Below are positions 8,606 to 18,700 of a DNA stretch of 64,000 nucleotides, in pieces (position 1 is the first letter of the stretch; every line of letters starts with the position of its first letter). Both the position numbers and the translations under genes were made by a program. The notes below the pieces were generated by a model. The model was given only the letters and a program-made list of their open reading frames with translations. It was not told the DNA's origin and made no database searches. This stretch comes from Lentisphaerae bacterium GWF2_57_35 (GTDB taxonomy: Bacteria > Verrucomicrobiota > Kiritimatiellia > CAIQIC01 > GWF2-57-35): positions 51,957 through 115,956 of the forward strand of contig MHBK01000036.1 in assembly GCA_001804865.1 (NCBI GenBank), in the 5' to 3' direction.

Positions 8606-9348
8606 TGGGGGCGCCGGGGCATCAACAAGGTTAATAATTCGGCGGAAACGCTCTCCAGCCGGGAAATCAACTTGGAGGTTCTGCCGCGGAAATAGGAATA
8701 GGCCATCATAGCCGGGATGGCAACGATCAAGCCGGCCACGGTGGTGATCAGCGCTTGGGAAACGCCCGCCGCCAGCAGCATGGGCTTGGCCTTGGCCAGG
8801 TCGAGCGCCACGGCGTTGAACGCCTGCAACATGCCGGTAACGGTGCCGAGCAATCCCACCATCGGCGCGATGACGCCCAGATCGAGCAGATACTGCGTCT
8901 GGTTCTGGATCAGGGAGGCCTGCCGGGAGCCCTCGCCTTCGAGGATCTCCTTGAGCATACCCGACTCGGCTTGATCCGAACCCTGCAAATAATTCATGGC
9001 TGACAGCACGATGTAGGAAACCGGCGACGGTTTTTCGAGGCACAACTCACGCACCTCATCCAACTGCTTTTCGCGAAGGAGCGATTTGATTTCCGCCACG
9101 ACCTTGCGCGGCATCACCTGCTCCTGCCGCAGGACAATGAGGAAATACACAATCATCGCCAGCCCAATGACCGACATAGCCGCCAGCACATACATGAGCC
9201 AACCGCCCATCTGGACGATGTCCTGCACCGACATGCTTTCGACCATACCCTGCGCCGCGGCTTGCGGAGCCGCCGCCTGCGCCCAGGCCGGCTGTCCGGC
9301 CATCAGCAGGACCGCCGTCCATCCGATCTTACTCCACGCATTCTTCAT
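8602..9348 (-). CDS. exbB: ExbB/TolQ/MotA-family proton channel
   Basis: A 248-residue protein with an N-terminal hydrophobic segment or signal (residues 1-24), then the ExbB layout: a membrane helix at about 45-70 and two more at about 160-215 flanking the family core GVIAPMVGLLGTVTGML and ALITTVAGLIVAIPAM. ExbB pentamers surround ExbD helices and form the proton channel. The ATG at 9348 has GGAG about 6 bases upstream. It is coupled to exbD by a 4-base overlap and followed by a large TPR protein, suggesting an envelope-spanning energised complex. Confidence 0.93.
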   Translation of the reverse strand: MKNAWSKIGWTAVLLMAGQPAWAQAAAPQAAAQGMVESMSVQDIVQMGGWLMYVLAAMSVIGLAMIVYFLIVLRQEQVMPRKVVAEIKSLLREKQLDEVRELCLEKPSPVSYIVLSAMNYLQGSDQAESGMLKEILEGEGSRQASLIQNQTQYLLDLGVIAPMVGLLGTVTGMLQAFNAVALDLAKAKPMLLAAGVSQALITTVAGLIVAIPAMMAYSYFRGRTSKLISRLESVSAELLTLLMPRRPQ

Positions 9349-9372
9349 ACAAGCTCCTCTTTTGTGCTATGC

Positions 9373-9410
9373 CCGCCTTCGGCTTGCCCCTGCCAGCGGA
9401 GCGAAGGCGG
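9373..9410. repeat. GC-rich hairpin between pgsA and exbB
   Basis: Perfect 9-base arms CCGCCTTCG (9373-9381) and CGAAGGCGG (9402-9410) in the 128-base gap between pgsA and exbB. No T-run follows on the minus-strand transcript side, so an intrinsic terminator is not proven; it may mark the boundary of two transcription units. Confidence 0.4.
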
Positions 9411-9476
9411 AAGAAGCCGGACCACCCAACGGGAAAAACTCACCCGCTCGATCGCAACGCTCCCTCTCCCCTGCTT

Positions 9477-10085
9477 TTACACATGCTCCCCAATCAAATC
9501 GCTGTGCTGAACAAAATACATCCCGCCGGACGCGACCGTGATGATCGCCACGCCGACAGAGATACCATACGCGATGTATCCAAAAGCGAAATCGTAATTG
9601 GCCAGAAATTTCGGATCGAAGCCCCGCAGAATATCCTCGCGCAAAGCCAGGCCCAGCAACAGGGTCACGATGGCGATGATCTGCCAGATGGTCTTGTGCT
9701 TGCCCCAGCGCCCGGCCGAAATCACCTTGCCCTTGTTGACCGCCAACAGGCGAAGCCCCGTCACCAGAAATTCGCGGGAAATAATAACCACCACGATCCA
9801 GGCCGGAACCAATGAGCGCCCGGCCGGCCCCACATCGATGCCGACAAAGCTGACAAAGGCCGCGCAGACCAGCACCTTGTCGGCGAGCGGGTCCATGAGC
9901 CGCCCGAACGAGGTTTCGCCGTATTTCGTGCGCGCAAGGTAGCCGTCGAAATAGTCGGTAATGCCCGCCGCAGCAAAAACAAGCAGAGCCATACTTTTGG
10001 CAAACGGCATCGGAATGGTCAGCAGGGCCAGCAGAAAAGCGGCCAGGACCAATCGGCTTAACGTCAGATAATTCGGCAGTTTCAT
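9477..10085 (-). CDS. pgsA: CDP-diacylglycerol-glycerol-3-phosphate 3-phosphatidyltransferase
   Basis: A 202-residue integral membrane enzyme that makes phosphatidylglycerol phosphate, the committed step to phosphatidylglycerol and cardiolipin. The CDP-alcohol phosphotransferase signature is complete: DGYLAR, eight residues, G, three residues, D, three residues, D (ending GRLMDPLAD). Several hydrophobic helices follow. The start overlaps the stop of the rodZ-like gene by 4 bases, so it is translated as part of the ftsK-rodZ-pgsA operon. Related CDP-alcohol transferases have other head groups, but length and the LPNYLTLSR start favour PgsA. Confidence 0.92.
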   Translation of the reverse strand: MKLPNYLTLSRLVLAAFLLALLTIPMPFAKSMALLVFAAAGITDYFDGYLARTKYGETSFGRLMDPLADKVLVCAAFVSFVGIDVGPAGRSLVPAWIVVVIISREFLVTGLRLLAVNKGKVISAGRWGKHKTIWQIIAIVTLLLGLALREDILRGFDPKFLANYDFAFGYIAYGISVGVAIITVASGGMYFVQHSDLIGEHV

Positions 10086-10657
10086 GGTTTGGACACCGGC
10101 ATGTTGGGTTTTTCAATATAGGGTTCAGGAGGCTCTTCCACGATGGAAGGCTCATGACTCTTTAGCGGCGCCAGTTTGCCGGCAACCGCTGGCTCTTCGG
10201 ACGGGGTCTTCGCACGGCCGCACAGGCTCAGGCTCAACAACAACAGGACCAGCACAGCCGCTCCGGCCACCCAAAACGCCTTTTTCCAACGTGCGTAAAA
10301 AGCGCTCAGTTGAGACCACGGGATACGAAAGGAGGGCAAGGACACGCCGGACTTGGAGGGCTCGCCTTCCTTCGACGGCGCAGGCGGAGGCGCCATCACC
10401 GCAGGCTTTCGGGACGGAGGCGCCGCATTGACTTGATCTGCATATTGCTTGAGCAAGGGCACGGGGTCGAGCGCCAGATACTCCGCGTAGAGCCGGATGA
10501 AGCCCTTCGCATACGTGGGCGCCGCCATACTTTTAAAATCGTCCCGCTCCAATGCCTCGATGTGCTGGACTTTCATGCGCGTGGCCCCCGCCGCCTGGGA
10601 CGGGGTCACGTTTTTCTTCAACCGCGCTTCTTTAAAGATCTGTCCGATGGTCGGCAT
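10082..10657 (-). CDS. RodZ-like helix-turn-helix membrane protein
   Basis: A 191-residue protein with an N-terminal RodZ-type helix-turn-helix (residues about 1-70: IGQIFKEARLKKNVTPSQAA, then YAKGFIRLYAEYLALDP), a Pro-rich linker, one membrane helix at about 122-146 and a short periplasmic tail. RodZ links MreB filaments to the membrane in rod-shaped cells; here the periplasmic beta domain of E. coli RodZ is missing, as in shorter relatives. It lies 1 base after ftsK and overlaps pgsA by 4 bases, a typical cell-envelope neighbourhood. Confidence 0.85.
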   Translation of the reverse strand: MPTIGQIFKEARLKKNVTPSQAAGATRMKVQHIEALERDDFKSMAAPTYAKGFIRLYAEYLALDPVPLLKQYADQVNAAPPSRKPAVMAPPPAPSKEGEPSKSGVSLPSFRIPWSQLSAFYARWKKAFWVAGAAVLVLLLLSLSLCGRAKTPSEEPAVAGKLAPLKSHEPSIVEEPPEPYIEKPNMPVSKP

Positions 10658-10658
10658 T

Positions 10659-13169
10659 TTATGGGGGCTCCGTCAGTTCGTTCGTATTCTGGGGTATTTC
10701 CCCATCCAGATCGATCAGTATTTCACGGGGATCGGAACCTTGCGCCGGACCGACGACGCCCCGCTCCTCAAGCACGTCCATCAACCGGGCGGCGCGCGTG
10801 TACCCGATCCGCAGACGGCGCTGCAAAGAGGACGTCGATGCCCGGTGGGTCTGGCGGATGATCTCCATGGCCTGGCTGATCAACTCGTCGTCCTCCTCCA
10901 TCTCCGGCAACTCGGGGACCTTGCTCTCGATCTTGTCCTTGATGGTCGTCTCGTACTGCGGCCGGCCCTGCTTCTTGATAAATTCGACGATCTGATTAAT
11001 TTCCTGGTCGGTCGTCATGGTCCCCTGGGCGCGCACCAGCTTGCTGCTGCCGGGAGGCAGGAAGAGCATGTCTCCCTTGCCGAGCAACTTATCGGCGCCA
11101 TTGGCGTCGAGAATCGTCCGGCTATCGGTCTTTTGAGCCACTTGGAAGGCGATACGGGCCGGGAAGTTGGCCTTGATGGTGCCCGTAATGACGTTCACCG
11201 AAGGCCGCTGCGTGGCCAGAATCATGTGAATGCCCACCGCGCGGGACAACTGGGCCAGGCGGGCGATGGAGTTCTCGATGTCCGCCTGGGCGACCAGCAT
11301 GAGATCGGCCAACTCGTCGACCACGATGACAATATACGGCACGCGCGCGGGCGGCTGCTCCTCCTGCTCCACCGGCGGCATTTCTCCGTTTTCGAACAAT
11401 TCGGGTTGTTGCACGATCGGACGGCTGTTATACCCCTTGATATTCCGCACGCCGACCTTGGCAAATAATTTGTAGCGGCGTTCCATTTCGTTGATGGCCC
11501 ACCGCAGGCCGATGGCCACTTTCTTGGAATCGGTGATCACCGGCACGACCAAATGCGGCATGTGATTGTAGGCCGAGAACTCGACGATCTTCGGATCGAT
11601 CAGCATCAGCCGCAATTCGTCGGGCGTACGGGCCATCAGCAGACCGGTCAAAATCGAATTCATGCAGACGGTTTTTCCGGAGCCGGTCGATCCGGCCACC
11701 AGCATATGGGGCATTTCGGCCAGATCGGCTACCAAGACGCGCCCGCCCACATCCTTGCCGAGCGCCAGCGGCAGGGCCGCCTTGCCCGATTTCCACAGGT
11801 CGCTCTCGATGATTTCGCGCATGTAGACCAAGGTGGTTTTGGGGTTCGGCACTTCGATGCCCACCACGCCCTTGCCCGGGATCGGGGCCTGCACCCGCAC
11901 GCTTTCGGCTTTCATGGCCAGTGCAATGTTGTTGCTCAATCCCGAAATCTTTTCCAGGCGAACGCCCGGCGCGGGCAACAACTCGAAACGCGTCACCACG
12001 GGGCCGCGCTCGACATTGGTCACCTCCACCTCAATGCCGAATTCCGCCATCGTTTCCTTAAGGATGCGAGCGCTGGAAGTAAAATCGCCTTTGATTTCGC
12101 GATCCTTTGCTGCCGGCAGTTCCTCCAGGAGACTCAACGGGGGCAGGATGTACTCCGAGGGTTTCCCCAACAGATTGAGCACCTCGGCCATGGGCGATGA
12201 AGGCTCGGGCACAGGCGGTTTGGGTTTGGGCTTGCGGGGAGGCGGAGGGGGCTCATCCTTGACTTCCTCAACGACCGGCTCCGGCTCCGGCACAGGAACC
12301 GGCTCGGGCTCCGGTTCCAGGGTTTTGGCAAAAAGCTTCGACTTCAACGAAGACAGTTTTGAGATGGGATCGGGCGTCGGCTCGTCGCGAGGCGCCGACT
12401 TTTCCTGCTCCTTCATCACTTCTTCCAGCCGGCGGCGGCGTTTGGCAATTTCCTTTTCTTCCTTCTCGATCTGGGTCTTCAGATCGCGGCGCGCAGCCAA
12501 AGCAATCTCCAGCCGGACGCACAGCTTCGACCAGAGTTCGCCCAGATAATGAAAAACGGCCACCGGGCGCACATCCAGCAGCAACACCCATCCCACCACC
12601 AGGATAGAGGCGGCCACAATCCCCGCCCCCATGACGCCCATCAGGTCCATCAGCAGGCCTTGTCCCAATACGCGCCCCAACAAGCCGCCCGGGCTATCGA
12701 TATTAAGCTGCAAGGCCAAACGCCCCCAAAACTCGGGTTGAAGCTCCAGCAGGCAGACGAGGGATAGCAGGATCATAAACATCCACAACGCCTTGGGCCA
12801 AATCCGTCCTTCCCGCTTGAAGATCAGCATCAGCCCCAGCACGGCCAGCAACAGCGGCATCAAATAGGCGCCAATGCCCAGCAGCACAAAAAGTCCAAAC
12901 GCCGCCCAGGCGCCCAGCGGTCCGATAAAATTTATGGCCGGATCGTTCGGCGGCGTCTGATTCAGCCCGATATCCTCGGCATGATACGACGCCAAGCTCA
13001 GCAGCAATAGAATCCATAACGCCTGAAACAGGATTCCCCACGCCTCTCTCCAACCGGTTCGAATAATCTCTTTTTTGACTGCCATCGGTGAACAATAGCA
13101 ACGGGAGGGCTTCTCAGGCAAGCGCTCCGTGGGAGGAAACAGCAATTGTAATGATGACTCAAGACGCAT
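10659..13169 (-). CDS. ftsK: FtsK/SpoIIIE DNA translocase
   Basis: An 836-residue DNA pump acting at the division septum. Order: four membrane helices at about 40-200, a charged coiled stretch and a Pro/Glu-rich linker at about 220-330, then the RecA-like motor with Walker A STGSGKT and Walker B IVIVVDELADLM, and a C-terminal winged-helix gamma domain at about 765-825 (SSLQRRLRIGYTRAARLM) that reads polar KOPS-like sequences. The start at 13169 has GGAG about 10 bases upstream; an alternative ATG at 13085 begins nearer the family start but lacks a clear ribosome site. First gene of the ftsK-rodZ-pgsA operon, divergent from the UspA gene. Confidence 0.95.
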   Translation of the reverse strand: MRLESSLQLLFPPTERLPEKPSRCYCSPMAVKKEIIRTGWREAWGILFQALWILLLLSLASYHAEDIGLNQTPPNDPAINFIGPLGAWAAFGLFVLLGIGAYLMPLLLAVLGLMLIFKREGRIWPKALWMFMILLSLVCLLELQPEFWGRLALQLNIDSPGGLLGRVLGQGLLMDLMGVMGAGIVAASILVVGWVLLLDVRPVAVFHYLGELWSKLCVRLEIALAARRDLKTQIEKEEKEIAKRRRRLEEVMKEQEKSAPRDEPTPDPISKLSSLKSKLFAKTLEPEPEPVPVPEPEPVVEEVKDEPPPPPRKPKPKPPVPEPSSPMAEVLNLLGKPSEYILPPLSLLEELPAAKDREIKGDFTSSARILKETMAEFGIEVEVTNVERGPVVTRFELLPAPGVRLEKISGLSNNIALAMKAESVRVQAPIPGKGVVGIEVPNPKTTLVYMREIIESDLWKSGKAALPLALGKDVGGRVLVADLAEMPHMLVAGSTGSGKTVCMNSILTGLLMARTPDELRLMLIDPKIVEFSAYNHMPHLVVPVITDSKKVAIGLRWAINEMERRYKLFAKVGVRNIKGYNSRPIVQQPELFENGEMPPVEQEEQPPARVPYIVIVVDELADLMLVAQADIENSIARLAQLSRAVGIHMILATQRPSVNVITGTIKANFPARIAFQVAQKTDSRTILDANGADKLLGKGDMLFLPPGSSKLVRAQGTMTTDQEINQIVEFIKKQGRPQYETTIKDKIESKVPELPEMEEDDELISQAMEIIRQTHRASTSSLQRRLRIGYTRAARLMDVLEERGVVGPAQGSDPREILIDLDGEIPQNTNELTEPP

Positions 13170-13263
13170 CCATCCCTATCTCCATTTAAATCGAACTCGA
13201 CACGTAAGTATAAAACAAACATCATCGGTTTGGTGTAAGGTAGGAAGAGGAAAGGACTTTACC

Positions 13264-14106
13264 ATGATTAAAAGCATTCTCGTTTGCACAGACGGTTCTG
13301 CTCACGGCACAGCGGCATGCGATTTCGGCATTCATCTGACTCAAAAACTGCAGGGACAACTTTCTTCGCTGCACGTCCTGGATTCACGCATGCTGGAAGG
13401 GCCGTTGATGTCGGACATTTCCGGCTGGGTCGGCGCCCAACCGTTCGGCCATCAGCTTGAGCAATTTCGCAACTTGCTCCAGCAGCGGGGCGAATCGATC
13501 GTTCAGGCCGCCGGCGAACGCGCCGCGGCCGCCGGCGTCGCCATGACTACTCAAATGAAAATGGGGCATCCGGTTCATGTGATCCTGGAAGAAGAAGCCC
13601 ACACGGAGTTGATCATCCTGGGGCAAAAAGGCGAGCACGCGGATTTCATCGGCGACATGATGGGTTCCACCGTCGAAAATGTCGTACGCAGTTCCATCAA
13701 GCCCTGCCTGGTCACGCCGGCCGAATTCAAGCCCTTCACGAAGATCCTGGCAGCGTTCGACGGCAGCGGGCATGCCAGCCGAGCCCTGCACGAAGCCATT
13801 GAAATGTCGTTGGGGCTTTCGATTCCCTTGTCCATTTTGACCGTTGCCGAAGACAAGGATTTCGACAAGGCCAACCAAATCACCAAGGACGGCTTAAAGC
13901 TTGCGCAAGCGCACAACTGCCCGGCCACACATCTCGTGGCCAAAGGGCCTCCGTACGCGGCCATCCTGGAAATCGCCGAAAAGCATCGTTTCGATCTCGT
14001 CGTCACCGGCGCCTACGGTCACAGCCGCATCCGGGAAATGATCCTCGGCAGCACCACCACGCAATTGATCCGGGATGCCGAGATTCCCATCATGCTGGTG
14101 CGCTGA
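13264..14106 (+). CDS. Double-domain universal stress protein (UspA family)
   Basis: A 280-residue protein made of two tandem Usp domains. Each carries the nucleotide-binding signature G-2x-G-9x-G(S/T): GQKGEHADFIGDMMGST near residues 120-136 and GAYGHSRIREMILGST near 248-263, so both halves probably bind ATP. UspA proteins help cells through starvation and stress. I chose the ATG at 13264 because the family start MIKSILVCTDGS begins there with a GAGGAAAGG ribosome site; the frame upstream is open but unrelated. It converges with the HDOD gene 29 bases away. Confidence 0.92.
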   Translation: MIKSILVCTDGSAHGTAACDFGIHLTQKLQGQLSSLHVLDSRMLEGPLMSDISGWVGAQPFGHQLEQFRNLLQQRGESIVQAAGERAAAAGVAMTTQMKMGHPVHVILEEEAHTELIILGQKGEHADFIGDMMGSTVENVVRSSIKPCLVTPAEFKPFTKILAAFDGSGHASRALHEAIEMSLGLSIPLSILTVAEDKDFDKANQITKDGLKLAQAHNCPATHLVAKGPPYAAILEIAEKHRFDLVVTGAYGHSRIREMILGSTTTQLIRDAEIPIMLVR

Positions 14107-14135
14107 GGGCGGCGGGGGAAAGAGTAATCTCCATT

Positions 14136-15623
14136 TCAGTGAAAATCCGCGGCAAACGACTTGCCTTGCTGTTCGAAGGCGAGGCCTACGTGGCCGGCGA
14201 TTACTTCGACCCAACTTTTTTCGTCGCTGGAAAACGGTTGTCCGCCCATGCGGCCTACCATGTATAATCCAATGGGATGGCGTTCGCAAAGGATGGGCGC
14301 CAGCATGACGTATTCCAGCTTCAGCATCTGGATGAAATCCTGCCGCGGCAGAATCCGTTCGGCCTTCGCGGCAATACTGACCGCCTCGCTTGCTTTCATG
14401 CACTTGACCGCCAGGCATTCCTCATCGGCCATGCTAAACTTGAAATCCGACGCGTGAACCAATGCATTATGGCCGGCATACAACCGTCCGATCACAAACC
14501 GCCGGTTCTTGTCGTAAAAAGCCGTAAAAACGCATTCCGGCCCCAGACATCGATAAAGAGCTTCCTGTGCAATCATCAAAATGTCGTTGATCCCGGCCCT
14601 CTTCTGCACGCCGATCATCAACTCCGAAAAGAACTGTCCAATCATGACGCGCGGATCGACCTTTTCGAGTATGGCTTCGGAGGCCTGGAAGCCCATCGTC
14701 AGACTGGCGGCGACTTCCGCGGAACTGACTTTGCCCCACTCGGCAATCTTCGTCATCATCTCGACGTCCTGTCGCGTCAGGTTAAAAAAGCGAGAGAGAT
14801 TGTCGTCGGCCTCGAAGGTGGTTTCCAAAAAACGGTGCATCGAAATATCGTCTAGCTTCAACAGGGCCTTCACCCGTTTCTCGGCCTCCGTCATGGGATC
14901 CGCTCCGGACGGCTTGTTGCCGAAGAGCATGTCCGAAATATCGCCCGCGAGGATAATCATCGTGTTCTGTTCGTTGAGCGCCCCGTCCACATCGCGGATG
15001 GTTTTCTTCATGCTGTCGGGCAGGTTCCAGCACTCGAGGATCTCGCGGGTCACGACGGAATACCGGATGCCGAACACCTTTTCGCAGGCCTTGTTGACAT
15101 CCAGCCGATCCTTCATCATCAGCTTTTCCATCTCCTGATACCGCTCGGGAAAACTGTTGGCCAGCAGCAGGCGGGGCAACTGGTGAAGCAGCCCGCCCAC
15201 AAAGATTTCCTCCGGATTCGAATAACGCGACTGCCGGGCCAGACTCATCGCCACCGTCCCGGTAAAATAAGAGCACACAAATAACCGATACAACTCCCGG
15301 CTGCGGGCATTCTCCCGGCTCTTCTTGAAAATCGACAATCCCAACGCCAGTTGCTGGACCTTCTCGAAACCCAGCAGGATGACCGCGAAGGAAACCGTCT
15401 TGATCGGGGCGCGCGTACGGTAGGCAGCCGAGTTGGCCAGCGCGAGCACCGCCGACGTCAACGCCGCATCCCGCAGAATAATGGCCGTCAGTTCGGCGGT
15501 CTGGGTTTGCTCTTTGTTGTCGGCCAGATGGCACAACGCCGCCACATTTTGATCCAGCGCCGGCAACTGCCCCTTCCGCCGCATCTCGCCGATCAATTCC
15601 ACGATTTTCGGATCGCTCTCCAT
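14136..15623 (-). CDS. HDOD-domain signalling protein
   Basis: A 495-residue cytoplasmic protein. Residues about 15-215 form an HDOD domain, a helical relative of HD phosphohydrolases lacking full metal ligands (LPALDQNVAALCHLADN, SFAVILLGFEKVQQLALG). Residues about 330-480 look like a GAF-type sensor fold (RCLGPECVFTAFYDKNRRFVIG, ILCERHPIGLYMVGRMGG). HDOD proteins are signalling adaptors in many bacteria. The gene seems monocistronic, with 144 bases upstream and a convergent neighbour downstream. A second HDOD gene occurs at 24074. Confidence 0.85.
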   Translation of the reverse strand: MESDPKIVELIGEMRRKGQLPALDQNVAALCHLADNKEQTQTAELTAIILRDAALTSAVLALANSAAYRTRAPIKTVSFAVILLGFEKVQQLALGLSIFKKSRENARSRELYRLFVCSYFTGTVAMSLARQSRYSNPEEIFVGGLLHQLPRLLLANSFPERYQEMEKLMMKDRLDVNKACEKVFGIRYSVVTREILECWNLPDSMKKTIRDVDGALNEQNTMIILAGDISDMLFGNKPSGADPMTEAEKRVKALLKLDDISMHRFLETTFEADDNLSRFFNLTRQDVEMMTKIAEWGKVSSAEVAASLTMGFQASEAILEKVDPRVMIGQFFSELMIGVQKRAGINDILMIAQEALYRCLGPECVFTAFYDKNRRFVIGRLYAGHNALVHASDFKFSMADEECLAVKCMKASEAVSIAAKAERILPRQDFIQMLKLEYVMLAPILCERHPIGLYMVGRMGGQPFSSDEKSWVEVIAGHVGLAFEQQGKSFAADFH

Positions 15624-15767
15624 GCCCTCAACCTTTCCCCGGCCGACTTGAAGCGTTGCCGGATTTTATGCAGTGCAGAGTACCCACCCCGCCGCCAGCT
15701 GGCAAGTCGCGACGAAAATTTGGGATTCGCCCAAATTCATTGTGATAACAGGCCCATGGCGGACGAA

Positions 15768-18700
15768 TCACTCCGACAACAGTTCCTGAATGTCTTCCCA
15801 GTTCAGCGCGCTCATGACTTGTTCGTCGGATTCGAGGGTGGCGTCGATAACGGCTTTTTTGCGCTTCTGCATGGCCAGGACGCGCTCCTCGATGGTGTCG
15901 CGGGTGATGAGTTTGACGCTGTAGACGGTGCGCTTCTGGCCGATGCGGTAGGCGCGGTCGGTGGCCTGGTTTTCGACGGCGGGGTTCCACCATGGATCGA
16001 AATGCACCACCATGTCGGCGCCGGTGAGATTCAAGCCGGTGCCGCCGGCTTTCAGGCTGATCAGGAAGAGCGGGATCGATTGATTCGAGTTGAATTCATG
16101 GACGATCTTCATGCGGTCCTTGGTGCTGCCGTCGAGATAGCAGTAGGCAATCTGGCGGCTTTCCAATTCCTGGCGCAGGATGGTCAGCATGGACACGAAC
16201 TGGCTGAACACCAGCACGCGATGCCCGGCGTCGAGGGCTTCGTCCATGAGTTCGAAGAACAATTCCATTTTCCCGGAAGGCATCTTGCTTTGCAGGCCCG
16301 GCAGCTTGAGCAGGTCGAGATGGCAGCACGTCTGCCGCAGCCGCAGGAGCGTTTTGAGGATCTCCATCCGGCACTGCGAGAAACCTTTTTCCGCGACCAT
16401 ATCGCCGATGTGCCGCCGCGAGGCTTCGAGGAGTTCGAGGTACACGCGCTTCTGATCGGCCGTCAGCGCGCAACTGGCGACGCGCTCGATCTTCGGGGGC
16501 AGCTCCTTGGCGACATCCTTCTTCAAACGCCGCAACAGGAACGGGTGCAGCTTGCGCCGCAATTTGATCTGGGCGGCCTCGCCTTCCGCGCCGCCTTGCG
16601 AAATGGGGAGTTCGTAATGCTGCCGAAAGACGTCGTGCGAGCCGAGGTAGTCCTGCATCAAAAAATTCATGATGGACCAGAGATCCGAGACGCTGTTTTC
16701 CACCGGAGTGCCGGTGAGAACCAACCGGTTGAACCCCCGAAGCCGCTTGGCGGCCATGGAATTTTGGGTGGAGCGATTCTTGATGTGCTGCGCCTCGTCC
16801 AGGGCTACAACGGCAAATTCGCGGGCCACATATTGCTCGATATCGCGACGCATGAGCGCGTAGGAGGTGATGACCAGATCGGCCTTGTCCATGGAGGCCC
16901 ATTTTTCGTGGCGGTCGCTGCCGGTCACGGTCAGAACTTTCATCGAGGGCACAAATTTCGCGGCTTCCTCCGCCCAGTTTTCGACCAGGCTGGTGGGGCA
17001 GACGATCAGGGACGGCCGCCCGCGCGCCTGGGGATGCTGCCGTTCGAGTTGCAGCCAGGCGAGCGTTTGGAGGGTTTTGCCCAAGCCCATTTCGTCGGCG
17101 AGAATGCCGCAAAAGGCCCCGGCTTCCAGGAAGCGCAACCAGTTGACGCCTTCCTTCTGGTAGGACCGCAAAATGGAATTCAGCGGCTCCGGCAGGGTCA
17201 CCGGCTGCAGGCTGAGGGTGCGGTTCTGATGCTCCGCTACGGAACTCCAGGCGGGCGTGGCCTCGACGTCGATGCCGTCGAGCGCGTCCAGGGAAGATTT
17301 GACGTAGGAGGCATAAATCCGGCTCATCCGGAAACTGCCGGGGCGGCTCCCCTCCCCGCTGGCGCAATCCGAGAACACGTCGCTCATGGAGCGGATGGCG
17401 CCGGCGTCGAGCAGCAGCGTGCGCTCGCCGACTTCGAGGTACGAATCGCCTTTGCGCAAGGCGCGCTGAATCTCGGCAGCGGATAAACTGCCGCCGTGGC
17501 CGTCGTCAAAGTCGAAATTGACTTCGAACCATTCTCCGTTGGCATGATCGGTGACATGAACGACGGGGGTGGCAAAATCCACGGTTTCCATGAAGGGGTT
17601 GATTTTCCCGTCCAGCTCGACCTTCCATCCCTGCCGCCGGATGGCCGGCAAGGCGCTGCCCAGAAAATTCAGGACTTCGCGGCATCCCACGATGGGCTCC
17701 AGGCCGTCGCCGATTTCCCCCTGGAAGCCGAAGGTCTCCAACCGCTGCAAGGCGGCTTTTTCGTGCTCCGGATTTCGCACGGTGTACCGCAGCAGATCGG
17801 CCGGATCGGGATGCGCGAAATGGCCGCGCGGATCGGTCTTCCCGGCGACCAGGGAGGCGCCGCCGTAATCGGCATAAAGGACCGCCGCCAGGGAGGCGGG
17901 GCTGCCCCGCACGGCCAGCCGGTAGGTCGGGCGCTCGGGTTCGATGGCGAAAAGATCCATCGTGATGTCGCTCTCCACCTGGATATGCTGGGCCAGCAGC
18001 GGCAGTTCCGTTTGCAGAAAGCGGGGCACGGAATCGCGGGCAATGACCACCGGCTGATCGTAGATGGAACGCAAGGGATCGGGCAGGATGTTGGCCAACG
18101 GCCAGAGCTGCCGGGCGCCATACACCCAGCCGCTACGGCCGGCGGTGACGTAAAATGGGAACTCCCCGGGTTTCATGAACGGCAGTTCAGTGTGCGCAAT
18201 CAAAATCAATTCCCCGTTTTCCCGGTCCATGTCCATGCGGAGCAAGGTAGTCATCTTGGGAGCGTTGATGGTGATCGGCTCGGAGTGGCCGGCTTCGTAC
18301 AGGGGTTTCCCCATCATCAGCTCGAGCAGATTGATGAAATCCGTCGCATGAATTTCCATCCGGCTTTTGGCCGGGCCTTCGGAAATATCCTCGAGCACAA
18401 ACAAAATGGATTCGTCTTTTTTGGACAGGCCCAACTGCACATTGGCCGGCGGTTGATCGATGGGCAGGGTGCGATTCTGCACGTGCAGGCCGCACAGGAT
18501 CGGAATCATGCCGGCCCGGCTGCGCTCCTGCCAGCCGGCGTCCAGAGCGATGCGCAATTCCGCCGGCATGGTCCCGAGGGTTCCCAGCGGGGCTCGCCGC
18601 AGATAAAGGGATTCGTTGACTTGCGACAGGCGGGCGGCCCGGCGGGCTTCCTCCCGCTGCTTTCGCTCCCGGTCGGGATCGGAAGCTCTCCGCAGCAAGG

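Noticed and set aside
8603..9043. Longer start for exbD
   Set aside because: The extra 146 codons are the exbB gene read in another frame; the ATGA overlap start gives a normal ExbD.
15351..17486. 711-codon plus-strand frame over the HDOD and SNF2 genes
   Set aside because: It crosses two well-supported genes in antisense and shows no family motif.
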